Positions 10,578 through 19,389 of a stretch of 32,932 nt of DNA are shown here, piece by piece. The notes under the pieces were generated by a model. That model did not search any database. It was not told the origin of the DNA and was given only the letters and a program-made list of their open reading frames with translations. Where the stretch lies: NCBI GenBank assembly GCA_023212695.1, contig JALCCG010000242.1, positions 1 to 32,932 of the forward strand, in the 5' to 3' direction. The stretch is from Sporisorium sorghi (lineage: Eukaryota > Basidiomycota > Ustilaginomycetes > Ustilaginales > Ustilaginaceae). How positions within the stretch are numbered: the stretch's first letter is position 1; each line of letters opens with the position of its first letter. Both the position numbers and the translations under genes were made by a program.

Positions 10578-10650
10578 ATTTTGTCACTGGTCGTATTGCA
10601 ATGCATTCGTTCACTTTGCCTCCAAGAGCGGCAGCAGCAGGCGGTGGAGC
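10567..10650. repeat. Imperfect direct repeat, copy 1
   Basis: This copy spans the stop codon of the membrane-protein gene and the bases after it. It matches 10913-11000 in the same orientation: both read TTCGA, then a short variable stretch, CTGGTCG-ATTGCA, TTCACTTTGCC and a GCAGCAGCA end. The copies are about 345 bases apart and clearly diverged. Confidence 0.6.
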
Positions 10651-11843
10651 AGGGTCGCGCACCAAATAACGCCATTGCAGGGAATTCAATGAGGCAAAAC
10701 CCTTCGATGAGACGAAGCTGAGCAAATCAGGATGATAGGCCATGGGACACCGGGACCTCTCATCGCCATCATCGTCACGATCATCTCGTTTTGCGAACTC
10801 ATCTCCAGTGTCGACGGGTCTCCGAATCTCCCTGTTGCTCGCTCTGGCTTTGAATGGCTCGCGTGCGCCCAAGACAGCGTTGGCTTCGGTCCGGAGCGAC
10901 GGTGAGACTGTTGCTTCGAATTGAGCTTGTCGCTGGTCGCATTGCAGTGTCATTTCTTCACTTTGCCACCATTAGCAGAAGCAGCAGCAAGGACGACATC
11001 GTAGGCCGTTGAAGCGTGTCGAGGAGGTGGGCAGCAGGTGTGACCTGGAGATGAGATTCAGGTGGTTGTCTGTGCGGTCGACCAAGCGACCGTTCCTATT
11101 CCTCGGCGGGTGGTCCTCTGAAGAGAGACAGAGATGGCGATACGAAACAGCGAAGAACTCAAATCGAGAGACGAAACAGAGACGAAACAGAGAGAGACCG
11201 ACATCTATAGAGCCAGCGAGAGAAATGGAGACTGGACGAGGCGGGGACGAGACGGCGAGACAAAGACGGTTCCCAAAATTGTGACGCGATGCGAGTCCAG
11301 ACGAAACGAAGAAGACGAAGGGGAGGTGCAACTGACGCGCGGCTGGCTGTGGTACAGAGTCGCCAGCTATCACTGCACTCTGTGACGGAGCGCATGCCGC
11401 GAGGGCGAAGGCGGAATTTTGGGCTGGCTCGCGTGCGCCTGATGCTGTGCAGACTTGGCCTCGGAATGCGACATCAGCGCCGCGTGACGGCCTCACCTGC
11501 CTCAACATGCAACGATGACGACGACCTTGTCGTCACCAAGGGCGAGTCGTACGACGTGCGGGAAAAGGCTGCTCCTGCCCCGACACAGGCTGAGGTCGAG
11601 ATTTCCACTTCTTTCCGTGCACAGCCAACAAGCGCAAGGTCTCGCTTTGGAACGTGTCACTGGTCGAGTGGCCATGCATCTCATCACCCTTGTTCAACCT
11701 CTCTGTGTCTACAAGTTCTGTTCAAGGACACTTGTCTACGTTGCACGATCCACGACAAGACTGAAACACAAAACGAAAAGCCGGAACCTCTATCGATGAG
11801 CCACCTCTCTATCCCTGTACGCCTCTTCTTTCGCTCCATACAT
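10578..11843. other. Convergent intergenic region without a supportable gene
   Basis: About 1.27 kb between the stop codons of two converging genes. A minus-strand frame from an ATG at 10953 to 10426 encodes 175 residues but runs antisense into the membrane-protein gene. A plus-strand frame from the ATG at 11289 stays open for 351 codons and runs antisense over the Rua1_C exon. Neither has a recognisable domain. The + strand is purine-rich at about 11120-11265. The length is large for a convergent gap, so an unrecognised transcript remains possible. Confidence 0.4.
10913..11000. repeat. Imperfect direct repeat, copy 2
   Basis: Second copy of the element at 10567-10650, wholly in intergenic DNA. 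Besides the CTGGTCGCATTGCA and TTCACTTTGCC blocks it keeps the run of AGCAGCAGCA. Substitutions and small indels distinguish it from copy 1. Confidence 0.6.
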
Positions 11844-14175
11844 CTACTTGTGGTCAGAGAGCAGCTTGGCGATCTCGGAATCGTAGCCGTCGATCAGCTG
11901 GAGGACGCCGCACACCCTCTCGAACCAGGTGTCCTCGACAAAATAGCCTCCGACGCCCTCCGGCGTCTTGCCCTTTCGATGGCACGCCTGAGCATGCTTC
12001 CACCAATAGATCTCAGGCACCTTGATCTCGGTCTCTTTGAGGCCTTGCATGTCGATGTACTTATTGCAGCAGTGGCAAAGTCCCTGCACGATCTGGAATC
12101 GCTCGTTGGGCTTCACGTTGGTCCGCATCTTGGCGCGGAAGTGCATCGGAGGAGTGAATGGCAATCCTGTAAAAGCAGAGACGCCGTGAAAGTTCTGCAG
12201 ATGGTAGTTGTAGGCTGTGTTGTCCCAAACAGACTTTCGAATGACCGTCAGTCACGACAATTTTGCATGCACATGGCGCTCTATGGCGACGCCAACTCAC
12301 CCGAAAACTTGGTCTTGAGAAACTTGACTTTACCGTCCTCGTAGCTGCGATTGGTCGATTTCTCGAATGCAGGTCAGCGCATCTTGCCCTTGCATCGGCT
12401 TGCCTCAAAACCCGACTTACCAGATAGGACACATGCCCACCTTCTGAGCGCCGACACCTTTCACGAAGCGGGGCGTGTAGAGATCCAAGATGGAGCGTGG
12501 CTTGTTGTAGGCACCGTGACTCCTCTGAGCTCGGTCGACGATCTCGTTGAAGTAATGATCGACGCTGTTGAAGAAAGTCGGCATGTTGCTCCAGGAATCA
12601 GCGCGAGGTCCGGGGAGGTCTGCTTTGGGATGGCGTGAAAGAGACTTACTATGCGTAGTTGACACGTCGAAGGAGCATCTCGAGCACCTCTCGGCTGACA
12701 GAGGAAGGCACCGAGTAGCGTTGGTAGAGCAAGGGAAAGGCAGGATGGATCTCCCAGTCACGAGGGAACGTCCTCGTGCCGCGGTATCGAGTCGGCGGCA
12801 GCTGGAAAGCATCTTCGGGCTCGTCTTTCACCGCTTCTTCTACTTCCACCTTTGGCTCCGTGTCGATCAGCTCGCCCTCTTCTAGAACGACCTCGCCACT
12901 TCCGCCGCCAATCGCTGGATCCTGAGTGCACTTTTCCTCCTCATCCTCTTCTGGCTCGACTTGAGTTCCGCCGCCAATCGCTGGATCCTGAGTGTACTTT
13001 TCCTCCTCATCCTCTTCTGGCTCGACTTGAGTTCCGCCGCCAATCGCTGGATCCTGAGTGTACTTTTCCTCCTCATCCTCTTCTGGCTCGACTTGAGCAT
13101 ACCTCTGTCTACGACTACGAGTGTCGTGATTGTGTTGAACGGGATGGACGGCGTCCCTATCGTGCTCATCGTGCCAGTCTGCCGAGCCGTCGACGGCTTC
13201 GTCGGAAGAGGAAGTCGGCTTGTTTGGCGGTGGTGTGAGCAGATCGGAAAGGCTAAGCACGGGAACGCTCTCTTTCCTCCTCAACCTGTACCTGCCCAAG
13301 GAGGAGGCGGGAGATGAGAAAGTCCGAGCGAAAGATGGAGTGCCCGCCTCGCTACTAGCATGTCGAGGCTCGTCGGAGCTGAACGTCCTGCTAGTCCTCG
13401 CCTTCTTGCTTGATTTCGATCGTTTGGCTTGCTTCTTGCCCGGACGCTCTGAGCTTTCAGCCCGATTGCTCGACGTGCTGCCTTCTTTCTGGACATCATC
13501 TTGCCGAGTATCTTTCTTCTCTTCCACCGAGTCAAAGCTAGGCCCAGCGTGGATGTCCATGTCGGCTGTCGCTCGTCGGAGGCGCGTTCCTTGGTAAGGA
13601 GAACCGCGCGAGATCAGCGCCTCCTCGATTCTGTCTCCATGGTACAGTGAATATTCTGGTCGTGAAGCGGATTCAGGTCTCTGGCTTTGATCGTGATGGC
13701 CGTAATAGGCTGTTACCTTCGAAGGCGATGTACCGCCTTTCCATCTTCCGTCTCTGCTCAGCAGAGGGACGGGCGTGTCATCCAGGTCGACAGTATCGAC
13801 GGTACTCGCAGTGGTGTCACCAGGGTGGTTCGTCCAAAACGAGTGCTGCGAGGTGAAGGAATCATCGTGATCTTCTTGAGCGTCGCCTTCGCATGGGGAG
13901 AAGCCGAGGCCGTCCAAGTTGTTGGCGGAGGTCTCGAAGCCCTCAAAGCCTTCGAGATGCTCGCCCTGTTCATGGTAGCTGTTCTGCGAAGAGTTGGCGA
14001 GCACGCCATATCCGAAGGAGGCAGGTGTGGGGTGACCCAGAGCAGTCTTGGGATCGACGTACACGTGCTCGGAGCGAAAAGAGGGGCTGGGATCGCGGTG
14101 CGCTCCTTGGATGGCCTGTTGTAGCACCGTAGCGTTGACGCTCTCGGGACTGCAGGGCTCGCCTTGGTGCGACAT
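11844..14175 (-). CDS. Rua1 C-terminal domain protein, putative transcription regulator
   Basis: Four exons on the minus strand, 14175-12650, 12588-12421, 12344-12301 and 12214-11844, encode 702 residues. Introns of 61, 76 and 86 nt start GTAAGT, GTAAGT and GTGAGT; every join keeps the frame. Splicing completes the zinc ligand pair CPIC (562-565), followed by YEDGKVKFLKTKFS and YNYHLQNFH. Further ligands are CHCC (626-629) and the WWKHAQACH segment (650-658). This matches the Rua1_C domain named after Ustilago maydis Rua1, activator of the ustilagic acid cluster, but also found in many dikarya. Residues 1-500 are low-complexity and basic/acidic, with three 22-residue repeats at about 360-425. 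The start is the first in-frame ATG. No glycolipid-cluster genes are nearby, so I would not call it Rua1 itself. The first intron's acceptor (GGAG) is the least certain junction. Confidence 0.82.
12900..13097 (-). repeat. Coding minisatellite, 3 x 66 bp
   Basis: Three head-to-tail 66-bp units start at 12900, 12966 and 13032. On the coding strand each gives 22 residues, TQVEPEEDEEEKYTQDPAIG plus GG. The units are nearly identical; the visible differences are a Tyr/Cys codon change in the first unit (as read on the + strand) and changes at the array edges. The unit is a multiple of three, so copy-number changes keep the frame. Confidence 0.95.
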
Positions 14176-15674
14176 CGAGACAACCTTATCCTTCTGACAC
14201 TTTGATGTCGAGGAGACAGGACGATCGATGATGAAGAGATGACTTGCTCTCTGCAAGCGATTCTTGTTACTGTGATGAGAAGAAGAGAGGTGATCGAGGG
14301 ATCGAAAGCGTCCCAAGATCTTGCCTTTTCAGAGACTGAAGTGAGGAGAAGAGGAAAGGCTTGGGATGCTTGGGGTGAAGGGGGAAAGAGGACGGTCGTG
14401 CGAAGGTGTCTCTATTTGTAGCAAAAGGAGAAGAAGGGATTGGCGATGTGCTAGCACGCCATTGCGCTTCAGCAGGAGGCAGGAGACAGGCAGCAAGCAC
14501 AAATGCATGGCTCGAGAGCGGCGAGGGACAAGGTCCAGGCTCTCTGAAGCCAAAGCACCGTCGTAGCCACACCAGGCCAGCCCTTCGTCGCTTCGTGACA
14601 AGCGATGCAATGCCAGCGCCAGCCTCACTTCAAGGATGTGTATCTGTAAGCTGCACCGAAGCCGTGTCAACCAGCTCGAGGAGGGCATCTGAAGTGGAAA
14701 GCATTCCAGGCTGCTTGACCAACTGCATTCAATCGACTAGATGGGCAGTTGAGCGGCGGGCGTAGAAAAGTTTCCTTTCCTCTTTGGGCTCGAGCCGGGA
14801 GAGGCTCCAGGTGCGAACTGCGAGGCGAGAGCTTGGGAGATTGACAGAGACGCTACGCACTTTCTCGTGCTCGGGACGAGGAGAGACGAGGTCACAGCCG
14901 CACTGCATGTGTCGAAGCGTGAATGAGCACGAGAGAGGGAAGGAGGGAAGAGGCCGGAGAACGAGGTGCGGCTGGCTGGCTATATGCCCTGTGCAGCAGT
15001 GTGATGAGCGTCTTGTTCCCCTGCCTGGCGATTTTGCTCTTTCCCTTCCTCTCCTTCGAAGAGCTCTTCTCGTGTCAATCGCGACTGCCGATCCTTCATC
15101 AAGAAGTCGCGCAACTGTGCCTGGGCTGGACCTCTGAAGGAAGCAACGTTAGCCAGGAGGAGAGCTGAGAGAACCAATTGCGCCCCGAGGGAGGAGAGAG
15201 AAAGGCCTCGAAGGGACAGGCGCACAAAGGCAAGAAAGCAGCTGAATCACAAGACACTTGAGCGCTCTTTCGCGTTTGCTTGTCGACAAGGCGACGTGGC
15301 TAAAAATTGAAGCTTCAAATTTCTCTTGCTCTTCTCTCTGTAATCACAAAGTCCCGTGGCGCATCGCATTTTCAGATTGCTTTTGCGCGCAACGCACGGT
15401 TACAGCTCGGATTTGGACACTTTCAGAGCAGCAGCAGCAGCAGAACAGTTTAGCTTTCACTGGCTCAGCTCGTGTTGCGTCGATTTGCCAAACTTGGGTC
15501 TTCTTGGCTAGACAGACGCGCGCACACTTCCCTCGACAAGCACACACGTGAGGCAGAGTCCACGGCGGGCAACGTCACCTCTGAACACGACGATTGAAAG
15601 AAAGATGCATGAATTGGCGAGACTTCGCATTCGGATGGACAAACAGATCTGCTCTTGCTCTTCTGTCGATCAGG
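14176..15674. other. Intergenic: Rua1_C-gene promoter and CMS1 3' region
   Basis: About 1.5 kb between two genes on the minus strand. It should hold the promoter and leader of the Rua1_C gene. Several frames are open for 60-120 codons on both strands, but none has a recognisable domain or convincing splice structure. A short CAG run lies at about 15426-15441. I see no RNA gene. Confidence 0.5.
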
Positions 15675-16872
15675 TCAAAAGAGGACGAGCTTCGCAGGTG
15701 CCTTTGACCTCTTGAGAGCGCCCATGACCGCATCTTGGGCGAGCAGCTTCATGAGCTCGTCGCGCGTCTCGAAGCTGTCAAAGACGCTGCGCTGCTTGGC
15801 GTCGACCCAGGTCTGGTCAATCACAATGGCCTGCAGTGCGTCGAGCCGCAGGCTTCCCGATGCAATGAGCGCTGCGACGCGCTGCGGTGTGCCGGCTGCG
15901 AGCGGCGTCGTGTGTTCGCGCAGCCACGCCTCGTGCTCCTTGAGCTTGAAATGGCGTGCAAAGAGCTTGGCCACCGAGAACCCGCCCAGCAAGGCCTTGT
16001 TTCCCTCTTTCTTGCCCGCTCCCGCCTTGCCGTCCTTGCCCGCCGCTGGTTTGGATGCACCGTTGCCACCAAGTTTGCGTCGCTTTGCAGGTCCCGCAGC
16101 GCGGTCCTCGTCGTCGTTGTTGGAAGCTTCTGCCGAGCCGGAGAGCTGTGGACCCACCGCACGCAAGCTGCGAGCGAGGTCAGCAGCGCGCTGTGCATTG
16201 CCTGTCAGCATGATCAGTGCAGGTTGCCCTGGCTCGCTCACGCTGGGATGGTTGGCATCGTTGACGCTTCGGGCCGTGGACGGCATGCATGAACGCACAA
16301 AGTCGGCAAGCGTCGCAAGTGTTCGAGGCTGATCAAAAGCGGTGGTGTCGAGCAGCATGGATTCGCCAAGACGCAGCTCTTCCAGTTCGAGGTCGCTCAG
16401 CTTGGCAAACGAGGCGCTTTGTTTTGTTGAGAGGTAGTCGGCTTGCATGTCAGGCGGCTGCGTCGCTACCGATCCCACTCCTTGCGCAAAGTCGGCAGAT
16501 AGCGCCGCTCGCTGCAAGGGAGATGAAATGACAGAGACGTGTCAGTATGACTCTCCCTCTTAGCAATCGTCTGAACCTGGGGGACGATGTGGATCGAGCT
16601 TGGGTGTATCAGTCAAGCGACCCAAGGCATGGGCTTACCTTTTGCTTGCGAGCTTTGTCCTTCTCCTTGCGTTTACGCTTCTTGTCCTCCTTGCGTGCTG
16701 CTTCATCCTTGCTCTGCTGTGCGGTCTGTATTGACTTGGTCGGCTGGTCTTGGTCTGCATCGTTCGAATGCTCGGGCTCGTCTTGGATGCTGACGGCTCC
16801 ATCGTCGGAGCCAATTACGGATCCTGCGTCGTTCTCGTCAAGAAGATAGTTCTCTTCCAGTGTGTCTGCCAT
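15675..16872 (-). CDS. CMS1: CMS1-like 90S pre-ribosome / U3 processome factor
   Basis: Two exons on the minus strand, 16872-16639 and 16511-15675, encode 356 residues. The 127-nt intron has a GTAAGC donor and a CAG acceptor, phase 0. The N-terminal exon (MADTLEENYLLDENDAG) is acidic and ends in a strongly basic Lys/Arg run typical of nucleolar proteins. The C-terminal part follows the Cms1 family, a degenerate DEAD-like fold: LIMLTGNAQRAADLARSLR, then a Lys/Gly-rich insert, FSVAKLFARHFKLKEHEAWL, AGTPQRVAALI and IVIDQTWVDAKQRS in place of a true DEAD motif. No Walker A is visible, as expected for the family. It ends in LVLF. In yeast Cms1 joins the small-subunit processome in early 18S rRNA maturation. 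It is divergent from the ING gene. Confidence 0.9.
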
Positions 16873-17382
16873 GTTTGAATGTCGAGAAGTAGAGACGGTC
16901 AACTGCAGCGTTTGAGGTGGATTGATGTATGGATGCTGTTGGACGTTGTTCTTCGCGGCCTCAAGAAACTGTGGAGGAAATCTTAGCTGCAGCTGAAGGA
17001 ACGGCAGCAAAAAAACTCGAAATTTTGGCTCAAATCTCGGAAGTCGGATCGAAGAGGCCCAGTGGAAATCCACAAAGGCGCAGCAGATGTCGCGTTTGAC
17101 ATCCTGGACCCTAACCATCACCATCTCGACAATCACCAACTACAAGGACCTTGTCGATTCCACTCCGACGGCGGAGAGTGGATTCTTCTCCCCTGGTGTC
17201 AATCACATCACTGTCACGCTTCGTTCCAGCGCCTTTAAACACCGCGGAACCCTGCCCAGCAGTCATCGCCGCATCTCACTTTAGCGCATCCACTCGACGA
17301 CTATTGCAGATCGCTACATAGCGATACGAGGCCCTGCATCCCGAAACATATACACTTCAGTCGCGATCTCACCTCGCACATC
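16873..17382. promoter_or_regulatory. Shared divergent promoter region
   Basis: About 510 bases lie between the CMS1 (-) and ING-family (+) start codons, so both promoters are expected here. I see no sequence element I can name with confidence, and no open frame with a recognisable product. Confidence 0.5.
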
Positions 17383-18405
17383 ATGATGCACATCGAAGAC
17401 CCGGCAGAGATTGCAGCCATCGCAACCGAGTTTATCTCCAACTTGGACAATCTGCCTCAGGAGGTGAGCCACATTGTCAAGGAGATCGAGCACAAGGACG
17501 CCAAGATCCAAGATCTTCTTCCCAAGATCGCAGCAAGGGAGTCACAACTCAGAGAGATACTGCAAAAAGGAGGCAGCGGACTGTCGAATCCAGCGGGCAA
17601 CTTGTCCGAAGCGGATCGAATCAAGGCGGAAAAGCTTGCCGACAAGATCCGCACCGACTACGGACGCGCAGACGAATGGAGTGGGCAGAAGGAAGCGCTG
17701 AGTCTGCGTCTCTGGCGGTCGATTCATGCGCATCACAAGCATCTCAAGGAGGAGATGAACAAGATCAGTCCCGCTGTGCTCAGCAACTACTCGTCGACGG
17801 CGTCGATCGGCACACCACAAGTGCCCTCGCTGTCTGCGCTACCAGCGGCATTGGCTGGGCTCAAGAGTCCTGCGGTGGAGATGGACTCGCCGTTGGCAGG
17901 TCTCAAGCGCAAGGGCAGCCTGCTGTCGCCAGGTATCGGAGCGCTGACGCCCGGCACGCCAATGAGCGCGGCTGCTCGAGCAAGGGCGGGTGGACGCACC
18001 ACGCCCGTCGACTCTGGCTCGCCAGCACCACCCGAGCGAGGACTGGGCGGCGCGATGCGAGGAGCAGGTGCTTCCCGCAAAGCACGTGGAGGATCGTTGT
18101 CGGCGAGTGGGTCCGGTCGATCTGGACTGTCGCAGAGCACCGAGTTGGGTGGGCTGGCTGGCCTGGAAGGCTTCGAAGGTGAACCTGGCGAGGGAGAGGA
18201 GGGCGAAGAGAAGGACGACACACCGTACTGCTTCTGCCAGCGTGTGTCGTTTGGCGAGATGATCGGATGCGACAATGCCGAAAACGACCCGGACTGCAAG
18301 GAGTGGTTCCACATTGGCTGCGTCGGCGTCACCAAACCCCTACCGCAAAAGTGGTACTGCTCCGAGTGTCTGGCCAAGCTCAAGAACAAGCGTCGACGCC
18401 AGTAG
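17383..18405 (+). CDS. ING-family PHD-finger protein (Yng2/Pho23 type)
   Basis: An intronless frame of 340 residues. The first two codons are Met; the second, at 17386, is an alternative start. Residues about 8-120 match the ING helical domain ([26 protein letters not shown]). The middle is Ser/Pro/Gly-rich. A C-terminal PHD finger starts at 282 ([15 protein letters not shown]) with WFHIGC and WYCSEC, all eight zinc ligands present, followed by a basic tail KNKRRRQ. Such fingers read H3K4 methylation and dock NuA4, NuA3 or Rpd3L histone-modifying complexes. Which yeast member it equals (Yng2, Yng1 or Pho23) cannot be settled here. Unusual: the spacing between the third and fourth Cys is eight residues, against four in typical ING PHD fingers. 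Confidence 0.93.
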   Translation: MMHIEDPAEIAAIATEFISNLDNLPQEVSHIVKEIEHKDAKIQDLLPKIAARESQLREILQKGGSGLSNPAGNLSEADRIKAEKLADKIRTDYGRADEWSGQKEALSLRLWRSIHAHHKHLKEEMNKISPAVLSNYSSTASIGTPQVPSLSALPAALAGLKSPAVEMDSPLAGLKRKGSLLSPGIGALTPGTPMSAAARARAGGRTTPVDSGSPAPPERGLGGAMRGAGASRKARGGSLSASGSGRSGLSQSTELGGLAGLEGFEGEPGEGEEGEEKDDTPYCFCQRVSFGEMIGCDNAENDPDCKEWFHIGCVGVTKPLPQKWYCSECLAKLKNKRRRQ

Positions 18406-18655
18406 ATGTTTGCATCTGTACTTTTAGACAATATACCCCGCAACCAGCTTTGGCAATGCCAGCGTCGTCGCATGATAAGACCAACCAGTGAAAAGGAGAG
18501 GCGCCGATCGCTGAAATGGATCTGCCCGATTTTGTCACAAAGCGGCATTTGGATGCACGACCGCGTCGGAGGAAGAGAAAAAAAAATAAAATTTGAGCTT
18601 CGAATTTTTTGGCGGCGGACATTCCAAAAAAAAAATCCTAACCGAGCGTCGAGAC

Positions 18656-18678
18656 TTTTTTTTTTTTTTTTTTTTTTT
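18656..18678 (+). repeat. Poly-T tract, T23
   Basis: A run of 23 T in the URA2 upstream region, preceded by GAGAC. It is one of several T-runs between about 18605 and 18810. Confidence 0.95.
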
Positions 18679-18713
18679 GTGTGTCTCCGAGGCTTCTTCC
18701 TGATTGGGCCGAA

Positions 18714-18760
18714 TCTCTTCTCTCTCTTCTCTCTCTTCTCTCTTCTCTCTCTCTCTCTCT
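18714..18760 (+). repeat. CT-rich imperfect microsatellite
   Basis: Alternating TCTCTTC and CT units run for about 45 bases upstream of URA2. Together with the neighbouring T-runs they make the URA2 promoter strongly pyrimidine-biased on the coding strand. Confidence 0.85.
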
Positions 18761-19389
18761 GACTTGGAAAAGCGGAGACATGAAAGTCAATTTTTTAATT
18801 TTTTTTTTTTTCTTCTTCTGACGGTCGAGTCGAGTCGAAAAAAAGTTTAGTCCCGTTGGACGGCGCTCGCAGCATCTTCCTTCCCTTCCTCCTCCTTCTT
18901 CCTCCTCTCCTCCTCCTTCCTTCCTCTCTTAGCGAGCACAACACACAACGCAAGACAGGAAGGAGGTCGAACGAGGTTCAAGAACTCGATCTGATCTGCC
19001 AATCCAAATCGCACCGTCCTTCTGACAGCCCCCTTGACGCCCAAACTCCTTCCTTGATTGTGTTCATCGTCCAACTTCAACCCACGTCCATCGCTTCTGC
19101 GATCTTTTCTTCAAGAGGTATATCGTCTCTTTTTCGAGACGAAGACTCTCTCTTTCACTCCTCACAATCCCCCCTTGGATCCCCTTCGCCGGAGATCTAT
19201 CCCCCAAAAGTAGCCTCTCTCTGTCCAGTTTTCTAGCTGTTCGAGGTTTCATCATCACCCCCACTTTCTTTCGAGTCGTTTTCTTTATTTATTCTCTAGC
19301 CTAGCTTTCCTGTCGCATTCACGGGAACAGCTCCATCTCCGTTCAAGTCTCCTCTCTTTCTCTCTCTATCTCCTCTCTAGACTTTCAAC

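Larger units (their letters stand above)
18406..19389 (+). other. Intergenic: ING 3' region and URA2 promoter/leader
   Basis: About 0.98 kb without a supportable gene. It contains A/T homopolymers (near 18578, 18628, 18656 and 18799), a TCTCTTC-rich microsatellite at about 18714-18760, and then a pyrimidine-rich stretch up to the URA2 start. The context ACTTTCAACATGG before URA2 fits a fungal start. No uORF stands out. Confidence 0.5.

Noticed and set aside
10426..10953. A minus-strand 175-codon frame
   Set aside because: It runs antisense into the end of the membrane-protein gene and its tail is Pro/Ser/Ala-rich shadow sequence. No domain was recognised.
11289..12344. A plus-strand 351-codon frame from a true ATG
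   Set aside because: Its second half is antisense to the Rua1_C exon, its composition is Arg/Ser/Leu-rich and no domain is visible. RNA data could revive the first half.
12852..13317. Plus-strand frames with repeated FRRQSLDPECTFPPH or SSAANRWILSVLFL blocks, the latter looking like membrane segments
   Set aside because: They are reverse translations of the 66-bp minisatellite that encodes acidic repeats on the minus strand.
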